Below, piece after piece: positions 34,655-43,884 of a stretch of 46,825 nucleotides of DNA. Every line of letters begins with the position of its first letter. Position 1 is the first letter of the stretch. The notes under the pieces are model-generated. The model made no database searches and was not told the origin of the DNA. It saw nothing but the letters and a program-made list of their open reading frames with translations. Both the position numbers and the translations under genes were made by a program. This stretch comes from Isosphaeraceae bacterium (GTDB lineage Bacteria; Planctomycetota; Planctomycetia; Isosphaerales; Isosphaeraceae): assembly GCA_025356435.1 (NCBI GenBank), contig JANXSY010000255.1:1-46825 (forward strand), in the 5' to 3' direction.

Positions 34655-37627
34655 ATGACCACGGCAGCAGATCGGGTATTGGGCGTGACGGACCAGGTGG
34701 AAACCCGGCCCGCGCAGGGACGTTCAGGGATGGTGGTCCCTAGGGTCTTTAGCACCGAGGGTGTCAGCCCTTACGACCAGGTCGAGTGGGACCATCGGGC
34801 GGCCGAGATCAAGGACGAGCGTGGACGGGTGATCTTCCAGCAGCTCGATTGCGAAGTCCCCAAGTCGTGGAGTCAGCTCGCGACGAACGTGGTCGTCAGC
34901 AAATATTTCTACGGCGAGAACGGAACGTCCGAGCGCGAGACGAGCGTCCGTCAACTCGTCGACCGTGTCACTCGTACGCTCGCTGACTGGGGTCGCGAAG
35001 ATGGGTACTTCGCTTCCCGGGATGACGCCGAGCGATTCTACGACGAGCTGACAGCGCTCTGCCTGAACCAGTACGGGTCGTTCAACTCGCCGGTCTGGTT
35101 CAACGTCGGCCTCTTCCATCGCTACGGCATCAACGGCCCGGCCAACAACTGGCGATGGGACGAAGAGACCCGTACCGTGGTCAAGGCGACCGGAGCTTAC
35201 GAATATCCCCAAGGGTCGGCCTGCTTCATCCAGTCGGTCAGCGACGACATGCAGGACATCATGCGGCTGGCCACCGCCGAGGCGATGCTGTTCAAGTTCG
35301 GCTCAGGTACCGGCACCGACCTCTCGACCCTGCGGTCGAGCAGGGAAAAGCTCTCCGGCGGCGGACGCCCCTCCGGCCCGGTCAGCTTCATGAAGGTGTA
35401 TGACGCCGTCGCGAGCGTCATCAAGTCGGGCGGTAAGACACGCAGAGCGGCGAAGATGCAGACGCTCAAGATCTGGCACCCCGACATCCTCGATTTCATC
35501 GAGTGCAAGGCCAAGGAAGAGCGTAAGGCCCACTCGCTGATCGCCTCGGGCTATGAGGCCAACTTCAATGGCGAGGCCTACAGCTCGGTCCTCTTCCAGA
35601 ACGCCAACCTCACGGTCCGCGTCACCGACGCCTTCCTCCGCGCCGTCGAGGCGAACGGCGAGTGGACCACCCGAGCCGTCACCACCGGACGGCCGGTCGA
35701 CTCGATGCCCGCTCGCAAGCTGATGGACGCGATCGCTGAAGGGGCCTGGCTCTGCGGCGACCCCGGCATGCAGTACGAAGACACCATCCAGAAGTGGCAC
35801 ACCTGCCCCAATACCGCGCCGATTAATTCGAGCAATCCCTGCTCGGAATACATGTTCATCGACGACAGCGCCTGCAACCTGTCTTCGATCAACCTGATGA
35901 AGTTCCGTCACGGCGACGGCTCGTTCGACTTCGCCGGCTTCCGCGCCGCGTGCCGGATTTTCATCACAGCGCAGGAGATTCTGGTCGACCACGCGAGCTA
36001 CCCGACCGACCGGATCGCCACGAACAGCCACAAGTTCCGCCCACTTGGCCTCGGTTACGCCAATATCGGCAGCCTCATCATGTCGAACGGGCTGGCGTAT
36101 CACTCGAACGAGGGCCGCGCCCTCGCCGGGTCGATCACGGCGATCATGCACGGCCAGGCCTATCTCACGAGCGCTGAGCACGCGGGCAACCTGGGCGCGT
36201 TTGATGGCTTCGCGCTCAATCGTGAGCCGATGCTCCGCGTGATGGAGATGCACCGAGACGCCGTTGAGGCGATCGACCCGTCGGTCGCCCCCGAGCTTCA
36301 GGCCGAGGCGCGTAAGATCTGGGCAGAGTGCCTCGAACTCGGGCGTAAGAACGGCTACCGCAACAGCCAGGTGACAGTGCTCGCCCCGACCGGCACGATC
36401 GCCTTCATGATGGATTGCGACACGACCGGGATCGAGCCTGACATCGCCCTGGTGAAGTACAAGAGCCTGGCGGGCGGCGGGATGCTCAAGCTCGTGAACC
36501 GAACGGTGCCAATGGCGCTCGGCAAGCTCGGCTACGACGACCCCTCGATCCGCAAGATTCTGGACTTCATCGACGTCAACGATACGATCGAGGGTGCCCC
36601 GGGCCTGAAAGACGAGCACCTGTCGGTCTTCGACTGCGCCTTCGCCCCGCCGCAAGGGGGCCGGTCGATTCACTTCCTTGGCCACCTGCAGATGATGTCG
36701 GCGGTGCAGCCGTTCCTCTCGGGCGCGATCTCGAAGACGTGCAACGTGCCGAAAGAGGCCACGGTCGCCGACGTCCGCGACGCTTACCTCGAAGGCTGGC
36801 GTCTCGGCCTCAAGGCCATGGCCATCTACCGGGACGGGTCGAAGGGAAGCCAGCCGGTGAGCACCAAGTCGGACTCGAACGATCCGAAAGCGGAGCCCGC
36901 CCCGACCCCGACCCCGGTCGCGGTCGCCCCGCCGGTGGTTTCGCCCTTGCCGGTCGCCGCCGTTCAGCCCCGCCGCGAGCGTCTGCCGCTGACCCGGCGG
37001 AGCATGACCCACAAGTTCGACATCCAGGGCCACGAGGGCTACGTCACCGTCGGCTTCTACCCCGACGGCCGCCCCGGCGAGGTCTTCATCACGATGGCGA
37101 AGGAAGGGTCGACGATCGGCGGCCTGATGGACGTGGTCGGGACGGCCATCTCGATCGGCCTCCAATACGGCGTGCCGCTCGAAGTCTTCGTCAACAAGTT
37201 TGCCCACAGCCGATTCGAGCCGGCCGGATTCACCAAGAACCCGGACATCCCGATCGCCAAGAGCGTGACCGACTACATCTCACGCTGGCTCGGCATGGAG
37301 TTCATCCCTGGCTACCGCGAGGCGAACAGCCCCAACCGCACCCCCGCCGAGCTCGCCCCGGCCCCCGTTGTCCCCGCCGTGAAGGTCAACGGCCACCGGA
37401 CCGCCACGATGGCCGACCTCGAACACGCCGAGGCCGAGCTCGCCTCGCAGCCGGCCCCGCCGAAAGTCCAGGTGATCTCACCGGTCGAAATCCTCGAGAA
37501 GAACGACGCACAGTTCGCCCACTTCCAGAGCGACGCCCCCGCCTGCGACAACTGCGGTGCCCTGACCGTCCGCTGCGGCACCTGCTACCGCTGCTTCAAC
37601 TGCGGGAACAGCATGGGGTGTTCATGA
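34655..37627 (+). CDS. nrdJ: Adenosylcobalamin-dependent (class II) ribonucleotide reductase
   Basis: The protein has 990 residues. Class II reductases turn ribonucleotides into deoxyribonucleotides with a radical made from coenzyme B12, independent of oxygen. The 10-stranded barrel shows S-A-C190 for one redox cysteine, N394-P-C396-S-E398 for the catalytic triad (radical Cys, Asn, Glu) and P-T-G-T-I-A-F from 578. After a Pro-rich linker (about 745-775) comes a TSCPD-type domain (R-S-M-T-H-K-F-D-I-Q-G-H-E-G-Y-V-T-V-G-F). A second linker ends in a cysteine cluster, C-D-N-C-G ... C-G-T-C-Y-R-C-F-N-C-G, that may bind zinc and carry the redox-active tail. No intein is present. GGAG 9 bases before ATG 34655 fixes the start. 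It is the only RNR gene in the window, with no nrdR or B12 genes nearby. Confidence 0.95.
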   Translation: MTTAADRVLGVTDQVETRPAQGRSGMVVPRVFSTEGVSPYDQVEWDHRAAEIKDERGRVIFQQLDCEVPKSWSQLATNVVVSKYFYGENGTSERETSVRQLVDRVTRTLADWGREDGYFASRDDAERFYDELTALCLNQYGSFNSPVWFNVGLFHRYGINGPANNWRWDEETRTVVKATGAYEYPQGSACFIQSVSDDMQDIMRLATAEAMLFKFGSGTGTDLSTLRSSREKLSGGGRPSGPVSFMKVYDAVASVIKSGGKTRRAAKMQTLKIWHPDILDFIECKAKEERKAHSLIASGYEANFNGEAYSSVLFQNANLTVRVTDAFLRAVEANGEWTTRAVTTGRPVDSMPARKLMDAIAEGAWLCGDPGMQYEDTIQKWHTCPNTAPINSSNPCSEYMFIDDSACNLSSINLMKFRHGDGSFDFAGFRAACRIFITAQEILVDHASYPTDRIATNSHKFRPLGLGYANIGSLIMSNGLAYHSNEGRALAGSITAIMHGQAYLTSAEHAGNLGAFDGFALNREPMLRVMEMHRDAVEAIDPSVAPELQAEARKIWAECLELGRKNGYRNSQVTVLAPTGTIAFMMDCDTTGIEPDIALVKYKSLAGGGMLKLVNRTVPMALGKLGYDDPSIRKILDFIDVNDTIEGAPGLKDEHLSVFDCAFAPPQGGRSIHFLGHLQMMSAVQPFLSGAISKTCNVPKEATVADVRDAYLEGWRLGLKAMAIYRDGSKGSQPVSTKSDSNDPKAEPAPTPTPVAVAPPVVSPLPVAAVQPRRERLPLTRRSMTHKFDIQGHEGYVTVGFYPDGRPGEVFITMAKEGSTIGGLMDVVGTAISIGLQYGVPLEVFVNKFAHSRFEPAGFTKNPDIPIAKSVTDYISRWLGMEFIPGYREANSPNRTPAELAPAPVVPAVKVNGHRTATMADLEHAEAELASQPAPPKVQVISPVEILEKNDAQFAHFQSDAPACDNCGALTVRCGTCYRCFNCGNSMGCS

Positions 37628-37655
37628 GCCCTGGTGTTGAGTGAAACTGATCACT

Positions 37656-37690
37656 GAAACGGCCCGGATCGAGACGATCCGGGCCGTTTC
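37656..37690 (+). terminator. Strong hairpin terminator of nrdJ
   Basis: A perfect 16-bp GC-rich stem (37656-37671 with 37675-37690) and 3-base loop begin 28 bp after the nrdJ stop. The bases after it are only weakly T-rich (GTTAAATTT). Confidence 0.8.
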
Positions 37691-37889
37691 GTTAAATTTG
37701 CCTGGCGAGCGATTGAGCATCCACCGCTCATGGCCGAATCGACCGAAGCGTGTAGCGGATGCAACACCCGCGACTCTTCGTGTATCATCAAACCGGGACT
37801 CAGTTAGATCGGCCCCACCGCATGTCTTCGCTCGAAGCGCCAAAGCGTGAGGCTGTGACGAGATTCGCGGGCGAATGGAGGTGTGGGCC

Positions 37890-38105
37890 ATGGCACGATC
37901 CATTTCGTTCGCTGATGTGCTAGAAGCGGTCGAGCAATTGTCGGCCGAAGATCAAGAGGCGATCGTGGAGATCGTGAGATGTCGCGAGTCGGAGCGTGGC
38001 CGCAAGCGAGTCGCCACCGACGCTCGGGACGCCCAACGTGAGTTCATGGATGGCCATTGTCGTCCGGCCACCGCGAGCGAGTTCATGGATGAGGTCCTGT
38101 CGTGA
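37890..38105 (+). CDS. Antitoxin-like small protein, toxin missing
   Basis: The protein has 71 residues starting M-A-R-S-I-S-F-A-D-V-L-E-A-V-E-Q-L-S-A-E-D-Q-E-A-I-V-E-I-V. It ends R-E-F-M-D-G-H-C-R-P-A-T-A-S-E-F-M-D-E-V-L-S. I recognise this as the antitoxin type that in planctomycetes and cyanobacteria precedes a RelE/YafQ-like toxin gene, normally with overlapping stop and start. A GGAGGTG 6 bases before ATG 37890 makes this start better than 37875. At the end, the stop TGA lies in GTGAAT (38102-38107), which could be the relic of a toxin start. No toxin sequence follows; instead the reverse strand reads as Uma2 remains. It may still be made, but has no partner here. Confidence 0.7.
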   Translation: MARSISFADVLEAVEQLSAEDQEAIVEIVRCRESERGRKRVATDARDAQREFMDGHCRPATASEFMDEVLS

Positions 38106-38548
38106 ATGTCGCGCACGGCGATGCGGCTGACTTCTCGGCCGTCCAGGACCACGGGCACTTCCGTCTCCTGCCCGAAGACCTCGCGGAGAGCGAATCCGTT
38201 GACGTCGCTCGGACCCGAGCGAACTTCGACCTCACCCGCGACGAGGTTCAGGATTCAGTAGCAGACGACGCCCGCGCTCGCGTAGAGCCGTTTCTTGATC
38301 GTCCTGTCGTGGTTCAGGCTCGACTCGGCCACCTCGACGACGAGGCCGACATCTCGGGGCTCGGGTGGCGCTCGCGATCGTCGCGGTGGTAGCCGCGAAC
38401 GACCATTACGTCGGGTTGATGCGATCGTCCGCCGTCAGGATGCCGGCCTCTATCATCCGGTGATACTGGTCGACGCTGAGCCGATAGAACCGGTCGAGTG
38501 AATCTCGTCGGCGGGGATGATTGGCGTTGTGCGGGTTTCGGTGGACAT
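38106..38548 (-). pseudogene. Decayed Uma2-family gene
   Basis: The minus strand keeps GGAGGAG (38555-38561) and ATG 38548, then M-S-T-E-T-R-T-T-P-I-I-P-A-D-E-I. After a frameshift it reads D-R-F-Y-R-L-S-V-D-Q-Y-H-R-M-I-E-A-G-I-L. About 60 residues of the normal family sequence are missing, and the next part reads D-V-M-V-V-R-G-Y-H-R-D-D. Another frame change gives E-P-R-D-V-G-L-V-V-E-V-A-E-S-S-L and Y-A-S-A-G-V-V-C-Y, an in-frame TGA in place of the expected Trp, then I-L-N-L-V-A-G-E-V-E-V and V-P-V-V-L-D-G-R-E-V-S-R-I-A-V-R-D at the end. These are Uma2 signatures. At its 3' end the remains run directly into the antitoxin gene, whose own 3' end faces it. Confidence 0.75.
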
Positions 38549-38621
38549 AGGCGTCTCCTCCGTCCAAGAGGATGACCGCGCGGCCCGGACGAGAACGCCC
38601 GAGCCGCGAAGGTCGAGTCAA

Positions 38622-39638
38622 TCAGCCTGCCGTTGGAGCTTGGGCCGGGGCCTTGCGGGCGATGTTGACCCAGGTGTGGACGTGCGGCGAGCCATGGAAA
38701 TACCAGGCGAAGGCCGGGCCTTCGAGCTTCCAGATGTCCCAGACGCCGTCCTTGCCGATGTCGCCCTGGCTGAAGTAGGTGAGGCGGAGCTTATCCGCGC
38801 CGCCGGCTTCCTTGAGGCACTCAGTCACTTCGTCGGCGTCGAAGGCGCGGAAGGGGCTGGTGAGCATCTTGAGGAGCGACTGCACCATCTGCTTCTGCTG
38901 GCCGTCGAGGTCGGCGACGGAGAGGCCGGTCGTCGGCAGAGAGTCGCCCTTGAGTTTGATCGAGCGGACGGTGTCGCCATCGGCCTTGCTCACGAGGGCG
39001 CGGGCCTTCTCTTTGTCGTCGAGGGTGGCGAAGATCTTGTTCGCCTGCTCCCACTGGAAGCCCCAGACGTTGCCCGAGTGCTTGGCGTCGTCGTTGCCGG
39101 TGCCGGTGGCGTCGTGGCCGTAGAAGATCGGCCCGCCGAACGCCGCCCCCTCGACGCTGTTGCCGTCGGCGCGGAGGGTGTTGTGTCGTCCTGACAGCAC
39201 CCACTCGAACGGCTGCTCGCTGCCCGGCTCGCCGAAGACCGCGACGTGATAGTTCTCGAAACCGCCGGCGTCGCCCTTCATCTGCCGCTGGAACCGATCG
39301 TAGCCCTCTTCGCTGCACAGGTCTTTGAAGACTTCGTTGCAGAGGGCCTGCTGCTCCTTGTCGAGGTCGCCGATCTCAGTATCGACGATCTTCCAGTTGT
39401 TGTTGACCTGCATACGTTTCGGATGGTCGAACGGGAAGCAGATCAGCTTGCGCTGCTCGGGCTTGAGCGACTTGTAGAACCGACCAACGGCGGTCTCAGC
39501 CGGGGCGGTCTTCGACGGGCCGACCTCTCCGGCCGCCGCGCGGGCCGCTCCTCCGATCAAGGGGACCGACACCAGGGCGGTCGCGCCGAGGGCCTTCACA
39601 AATTCGCGACGCGAGACGTCGGGACGGGTTTCTGCCAC
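38622..39638 (-). CDS. Tat-exported DUF3500-family protein
   Basis: The protein has 338 residues. A twin-arginine signal, S-R-R-E-F-V-K-A-L, stands at residues 9-17, followed by a hydrophobic stretch and A-R-A-A-A-G, so the protein is exported folded. The mature part (F-Y-K-S-L-K-P-E-Q-R-K-L-I-C-F-P-F-D near 54, G-N-V-W-G-F-Q-W-E-Q-A-N-K and W-Y-F-H-G-S-P-H-V-H-T-W-V-N-I at the end) fits DUF3500, a family of unknown reaction. The Tat signal suggests a metal or other cofactor bound in the cytoplasm, and the histidine-rich end F-H-G-S-P-H-V-H is a candidate site (inference). It is divergent from the next gene with 201 bp between. Confidence 0.82.
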   Translation of the reverse strand: MAETRPDVSRREFVKALGATALVSVPLIGGAARAAAGEVGPSKTAPAETAVGRFYKSLKPEQRKLICFPFDHPKRMQVNNNWKIVDTEIGDLDKEQQALCNEVFKDLCSEEGYDRFQRQMKGDAGGFENYHVAVFGEPGSEQPFEWVLSGRHNTLRADGNSVEGAAFGGPIFYGHDATGTGNDDAKHSGNVWGFQWEQANKIFATLDDKEKARALVSKADGDTVRSIKLKGDSLPTTGLSVADLDGQQKQMVQSLLKMLTSPFRAFDADEVTECLKEAGGADKLRLTYFSQGDIGKDGVWDIWKLEGPAFAWYFHGSPHVHTWVNIARKAPAQAPTAG

Positions 39639-39839
39639 GGGACGGCCTCCTGAAGGATGCGCGGTAGGTAGAGAGCGGCCGTCTTGGGGGAGACGGCCGA
39701 CTGTTTAACCCTAATTTGACCCTCGGTGCGCGTCAATGAGCAGGATCGGTCCTCGGAGCGGCTCGTCCGTCAGACTATCATGACTGATTGACGCGAGAAG
39801 CAAACGCGCAGGTCTACCCCGCCGATTGGGAGTGAGATC

Positions 39840-40667
39840 GTGATAGACGCGAATATCGATGAACGCGGGCTTGAAGACCTGGGGGCGTGGCGGAGCCGGC
39901 TCGGGACACTCGTGCTGGTGGCGCTCGGGCTGATCGCCTTCGAGGCGTCGGCGAACCCGTCGCTGGGCGTCGCGATCGCCTGTCTCAAGTTCGGCTGGGA
40001 CGACGCCAGGGACGGGGTCTGGCTCCGCCGGGTCGACCCGAACAGGCAACGGGGGCGGGCCTGCTCGTGGATGTATCTCGGCGTCGGGCTGCTCAAAGCG
40101 AGCCTGATCGCCTTCGTCGGGGCGGTGGCAATGGCGATCATTGCCGCGCAGTTCGGTAGGCAGTTGGGATGGCCCCGACGCCTGCTGGCCGCGCAGCTCA
40201 TCGGGGCGCTCGGGGTTGGGGTCTTCGGGGTCGGCTTCTCGACGTTGGCAAGCCTGACGGCGGTCGTGTTCGCGTGTCACTCGCGGACGAAGATTTGGGT
40301 CGGACCCGAGGCGAGGCACGCCCGAGACCTCGGCGAGTGGCCCCCCCAGGCCGAACCCCGACGGTTCCCTCGGAGGAATCGGCTCGGCACCACGCTGGTC
40401 TCTATGACCACGGTCGTTGTCCTGGTCGCCGTCTGGGGTGTCGTCAGATTCCTCGGCTCGACCTTCCCGGCGCTCCGCCAAGTCGTGCCGCTGAGCGAGA
40501 CCGTCGGCGCGGTATTCATTGTCTTCGTCGTACCGATTGGGTCAGCGACCTTCGCCCTGACGTTCAGAGACTTCTTGAAGGCCCGGGTGATCGCCAACGC
40601 CCCGGCTGAGTGCTGGCCTGAGGCGATCCATCGCATTCCGATTGCAAGCGTGGACGACTTGGAATAA
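39840..40667 (+). CDS. Polytopic membrane protein of unknown function
   Basis: The protein has 275 residues from a GTG start at 39840 (GGGAGTGAG about 10 bases upstream). Hydrophobic segments lie at about 21-37, 77-101, 112-146, 190-208 and 219-250, so four to five membrane helices. A conserved-looking loop, F-G-W-D-D-A-R-D-G-V-W-L-R-R-V-D-P, follows the first. No transporter or enzyme signature is recognised. The zinc-ribbon membrane protein gene follows after 70 bp and may form a unit with it. Confidence 0.65.
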   Translation: MIDANIDERGLEDLGAWRSRLGTLVLVALGLIAFEASANPSLGVAIACLKFGWDDARDGVWLRRVDPNRQRGRACSWMYLGVGLLKASLIAFVGAVAMAIIAAQFGRQLGWPRRLLAAQLIGALGVGVFGVGFSTLASLTAVVFACHSRTKIWVGPEARHARDLGEWPPQAEPRRFPRRNRLGTTLVSMTTVVVLVAVWGVVRFLGSTFPALRQVVPLSETVGAVFIVFVVPIGSATFALTFRDFLKARVIANAPAECWPEAIHRIPIASVDDLE

Positions 40668-40737
40668 GTTGAAATGCCCGGACGCGGAGCGTGCCCCCGC
40701 TCGAGAAGTCGACGGATATTCGATAGGGATCGCGACG

Positions 40738-41937
40738 ATGCCCATCTCTCTTTCATGCCCCCAATGCGGCAAGCTCTATCAGCTCAGCGACGGCCTCGCG
40801 GGCAAGAAGGGGCGGTGCAAAGTCTGCGGTTCGGTCTTCCAGATTCCCGCCGCCAAGGTCACTGCGGCGGCACCCCTTGCGGCCGACCTCTTCGCGGGAT
40901 TGGACGACGGAGAGGCCGTGGTCAGGTCGACCCCTTCGCGTTCGTCGTCATCCAAATTCGGGCCGTTTCCGACAGCTGAGGAGGAGTCGGTCCCGAACCC
41001 CCGCGTCTCGAAGTCAAAGCGGCGGGTCAAGGTCGATCAAGAGTTGCAGGAAGGGTTCCGCCGATCGGGCATCAGCATGATCGTCTTCGGCAGCCTCGCC
41101 TTCGCTCTGCCGATGGTCGGGCTCCAGTGGCGGCTTCTCAACTTCATGCCCCCCGCCGTCCAGGAATTCATCGGCGGGGCCCTTTTCTTGGCGGGCGTCG
41201 GTGGGGTAGCCCTCTCGTTCACCCCCCGGCCATCAAAGGTCTTGGGGATGGGGGCGTTGGCGATCTTCGGGATAATCGCGGCGGCCGTCGGCTTCGTCAT
41301 GGTCCCTCAATGGATGGCGATGGGCGAGCCTCCCGCGAACCCCCCGCACCCCGGGTTCGTCCCGCCGCAGGCCCGCCCGTTCGTCCAGCCTCCAGCGAAC
41401 TTCCCCAACCCCGCCGTGCCCCCTCCGACAATGGAGCCGAGGGAGGGCACCGTCGACGAGACCCTCTACAACCTTTCGAACGCCCAGGCCGCCCGCGAAT
41501 CAGGCCCAGGCGTATTGATCCGCGAGTTGATGTTCCGCGTCGACTACCAGTCAACCGGCAAGCAGGCCATCGGTGCCCAACTCTTCTGGGTGGTCGAGTC
41601 GTCCCAGACGAACGCCAACCGGCGGATGATCGGCGTCGACCCGCGCAACGGGATCCTCTCGGGCTCGATCACCGTCACTGACGGCGACACCGGCCCGTTC
41701 AAGACCTACATCGTGCGCGAAGCCTTCGGACCGGGCGGCCGGTCGCGCGTCAAGGTATCGAACGTCGTCGATATGCAATGGATGGGCGAGCGCGCCGCGA
41801 ATGAGTCGATGATCCCCAACGCGTCCGTTCAACCTCCCGCGAACGATCCGACAAACGCGCCTCCGACTGGCCCTCGACGAGGTTTCCCCGGCATGCCGGG
41901 CCGCCCGGGTTTCCCCCGACGGCCCGGCATGCCTTGA
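40738..41937 (+). CDS. Membrane protein with N-terminal zinc ribbon
   Basis: The protein has 399 residues. The first 35 (M-P-I-S-L-S-C-P-Q-C-G-K-L-Y-Q-L ... C-K-V-C-G-S-V-F-Q-I-P) form an MJ0042-like finger with two CXXC pairs, a feature frequent in planctomycete membrane proteins. A charged linker (about 40-130) is followed by three hydrophobic segments between 130 and 225. Then comes a Pro-rich stretch (225-275), a folded C-terminal domain (about 280-370) and a Pro/Gly/Arg-rich tail. The function is unknown. ATG 40738 is chosen because the finger begins there; the open frame back to 40642 overlaps the previous gene. It ends 7 bp from the convergent dehydrogenase gene. Confidence 0.72.
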   Translation: MPISLSCPQCGKLYQLSDGLAGKKGRCKVCGSVFQIPAAKVTAAAPLAADLFAGLDDGEAVVRSTPSRSSSSKFGPFPTAEEESVPNPRVSKSKRRVKVDQELQEGFRRSGISMIVFGSLAFALPMVGLQWRLLNFMPPAVQEFIGGALFLAGVGGVALSFTPRPSKVLGMGALAIFGIIAAAVGFVMVPQWMAMGEPPANPPHPGFVPPQARPFVQPPANFPNPAVPPPTMEPREGTVDETLYNLSNAQAARESGPGVLIRELMFRVDYQSTGKQAIGAQLFWVVESSQTNANRRMIGVDPRNGILSGSITVTDGDTGPFKTYIVREAFGPGGRSRVKVSNVVDMQWMGERAANESMIPNASVQPPANDPTNAPPTGPRRGFPGMPGRPGFPRRPGMP

Positions 41938-41944
41938 TCTGAGA

Positions 41945-43153
41945 TCAACGGGGCGCGAGCCGATAAATCCGGCCGTCGAAGGCGGTAAAATAGAGCTCGC
42001 CATCGGCATCTTCGCCGAAGGTGGCGATGTTCAGTACCTTCTTGGGATTGAATTCGATCAACTCGCCGGACTCGGCCGCCTTACCGTCGGTGCCGAGGCG
42101 GATGCCCCAGATCCGGCCGGTGTTGAAGTCTCCGAAGACGTAGACGCCGACCAGGCTCGGCATCGCCTTGCCCCGGTAGACGTAGCCGCCGGTGATGCTC
42201 TGACCGAGGTCGCTGCGACTCGGGTCGTCGCCGGTGGTGTGGGGATAGTCGAAGATCGCCGGGCTGATCGGGGACGCCTTGTCGGCTTTCGGGCGCGGGT
42301 TGAACGGGTGGAAGCCTTCCTTGATGCTCCAGCCGTAATTACCGCCGTTCTCGATGATGTGAACGATCTCCCACTTGTTCTGGCCAACGTCGCCCGCCCA
42401 GAGGGTCTTGGTTGCGCGGTCGAAGCTGAACCTCCAGACGTTCCGGAGGCCGATGCAATAGACCTCGGGTGCCCATCCGACGAACCTTGAAGCGTCGCGC
42501 TTGGCGGGATTGTCGGTGGGGATACCGTACGCCTTGCCGTCGGAGGGGTGGTCAACGTCGATCCGCAGGAGCGAGCCGAACCAATCCTTGGGGTTCTGGC
42601 CGGTCGTGAGCGGGTCGCCGCCGCCGCCGGAGTCGCCGAGAGAGATGTAGAGATAGCTGTCGGGTCCGAAGAGGATGCAGCCGCCGTTGTGGTTCTCGAA
42701 TGGATCTTTGGCCGAGACCCAGATCCGCTTCTCGCTCGCCGGGTCAGCTTTGCGCGGGTTGTCTTTCGAGACGTTGAATCGGGAGACGACCGAATAGCGG
42801 TCATTCCCCTTCATCGACGAGTAGTAGACGAAGAACTGGCCGTTCTCCTTGTACTTCGGGTGGAACGCCAGACCAAGCAGGCCCTCCTCGTTCCCTCGGC
42901 TGTTCACCAGCGAGCGGATGTCGAGGAAGGTGGCCTTGTCGGCGGCGTCCTTCTTGTTCGGGACGGAGACGACCACCCCCGGCTGCTCAACGACGAAGAG
43001 CAAGTTGCTGCCGTCGCCGGGCTCGGCGAGGACGACTGGCCGGTTGAACTTCAAGCCTGGGAAAGCGACCTCGGTCTTGAGCTTCGGCAGTTCCGCAGTC
43101 GCGAGGGCCGAGGTCATCGACGCAATAATCAAGGCGGCAAACACATTTCGCAC
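41945..43153 (-). CDS. Secreted PQQ-dependent sugar dehydrogenase-like protein
   Basis: The protein has 402 residues with a signal peptide (M-R-N-V-F-A-A-L-I-I-A-S-M to A-T-A-E). The six-bladed propeller of the soluble glucose/sorbosone dehydrogenase family (GSDH) is evident from E-E-G-L-L-G-L-A-F-H-P-K-Y, N-H-N-G-G-C-I-L-F-G-P-D-S-Y-L-Y-I-S-L-G-D-S-G, L-L-R-I-D-V-D-H and G-L-R-N-V-W-R-F-S-F-D. The last blade closes with D-G-E-L-Y-F-T-A-F-D-G-R-I-Y. The His in N-H-N-G-G is at the position of the catalytic base. Such enzymes oxidise sugars or related alcohols in the periplasm with PQQ. Cofactor and substrate are not proven here, and no PQQ synthesis genes are in the window. Confidence 0.87.
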   Translation of the reverse strand: MRNVFAALIIASMTSALATAELPKLKTEVAFPGLKFNRPVVLAEPGDGSNLLFVVEQPGVVVSVPNKKDAADKATFLDIRSLVNSRGNEEGLLGLAFHPKYKENGQFFVYYSSMKGNDRYSVVSRFNVSKDNPRKADPASEKRIWVSAKDPFENHNGGCILFGPDSYLYISLGDSGGGGDPLTTGQNPKDWFGSLLRIDVDHPSDGKAYGIPTDNPAKRDASRFVGWAPEVYCIGLRNVWRFSFDRATKTLWAGDVGQNKWEIVHIIENGGNYGWSIKEGFHPFNPRPKADKASPISPAIFDYPHTTGDDPSRSDLGQSITGGYVYRGKAMPSLVGVYVFGDFNTGRIWGIRLGTDGKAAESGELIEFNPKKVLNIATFGEDADGELYFTAFDGRIYRLAPR

Positions 43154-43385
43154 GAAACTGATCCTCAGATGACGTGAAGGGATGGATTCCCTAGGGCGAG
43201 ATGGCGGAAAGTCTCACCTTGAGAGCGTCATTATACCGGCCACTCCGCCGCCAACCAAGTCAATGAGGCGGCAACTCCTCCCCCGAATCTTGCTCAACCC
43301 TCGGTGGAAAGGTTGGCGATCCATCTCCGGATCTGACGAAACAAACTCTCTGTAACGACCAAATAATCGTATTGAAAGTAGAGTC

Positions 43386-43415
43386 TTGACGACGGTTGCA
43401 CCTCCTGACTAGAAT
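43386..43415 (+). promoter_or_regulatory. Putative promoter upstream of a small secreted protein gene
   Basis: TTGACG (43386-43391) and TAGAAT (43410-43415), each five of six consensus bases, with an 18-bp spacer, 40 bp before the ATG at 43456. Confidence 0.5.
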
Positions 43416-43455
43416 CAATAAGATCCTTCCTATCCGTGCGAGGCGGAAATTCAAA

Positions 43456-43884
43456 ATGACGCGTTCGTCCTCACGGCGACCCCTGCCGGGTTGTCGTCTC
43501 ATGATCGCGATTGCGATCCTGGGAGCCGGTCTTGCGCCGCTCTGCGACGCTGATCGTGTTGCGCGAACGCTCAAAGGGTGTCACGTTCTCGCGGATCTGA
43601 CGACGGTCCTCGCCCAAGTGGGCACGGACATTGGTCAGCCCTTGGAAGACGAATCGGCCGACGCGAGTGAACCCGACTCGCCGGCGAACGATGACGATGA
43701 GTCCGCCGCGTTTTCGAGCGGTCCCATCCTCCTCGCTGAGCGACGGGCCAACCCGAAGCTCATGTTCCCTCCGACGGTATGGGATCGGGTCCCAACTCTC
43801 AACCTCCGGCGACCCGCCGTCTGCTCGACTGCGACGACGCCGGTTAAAGACTTGCCGACCTGGCTTTGCCGCTGGACGTGTTGA
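43456..43884 (+). CDS. Small exported protein of unknown function
   Basis: The protein has 142 residues from ATG 43456 (GAGGCGG about 10 bases upstream). The N terminus is basic (M-T-R-S-S-S-R-R) with a hydrophobic segment, L-M-I-A-I-A-I-L-G-A-G-L-A-P-L, as in a signal peptide. The middle is strongly acidic (E-D-E-S-A-D-A-S-E-P-D-S and N-D-D-D-E) and the end carries cysteines (W-L-C-R-W-T-C). A TTG start at 43396 would place the start codon before the -10 box and is rejected. I do not recognise the family, and coding status is moderately supported by the promoter and signal peptide. Confidence 0.5.
   Translation: MTRSSSRRPLPGCRLMIAIAILGAGLAPLCDADRVARTLKGCHVLADLTTVLAQVGTDIGQPLEDESADASEPDSPANDDDESAAFSSGPILLAERRANPKLMFPPTVWDRVPTLNLRRPAVCSTATTPVKDLPTWLCRWTC

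Noticed and set aside
35303..37207. Minus-strand frame of 634 residues inside nrdJ
   Set aside because: Antisense to a full-length ribonucleotide reductase; Arg/Asp/Val-rich with no domain.
38102..38392. Plus-strand gene of 96 residues after the antitoxin
   Set aside because: Not toxin-like; the reverse strand carries recognisable Uma2 segments, so the frame is a coincidence apart from its first codons.
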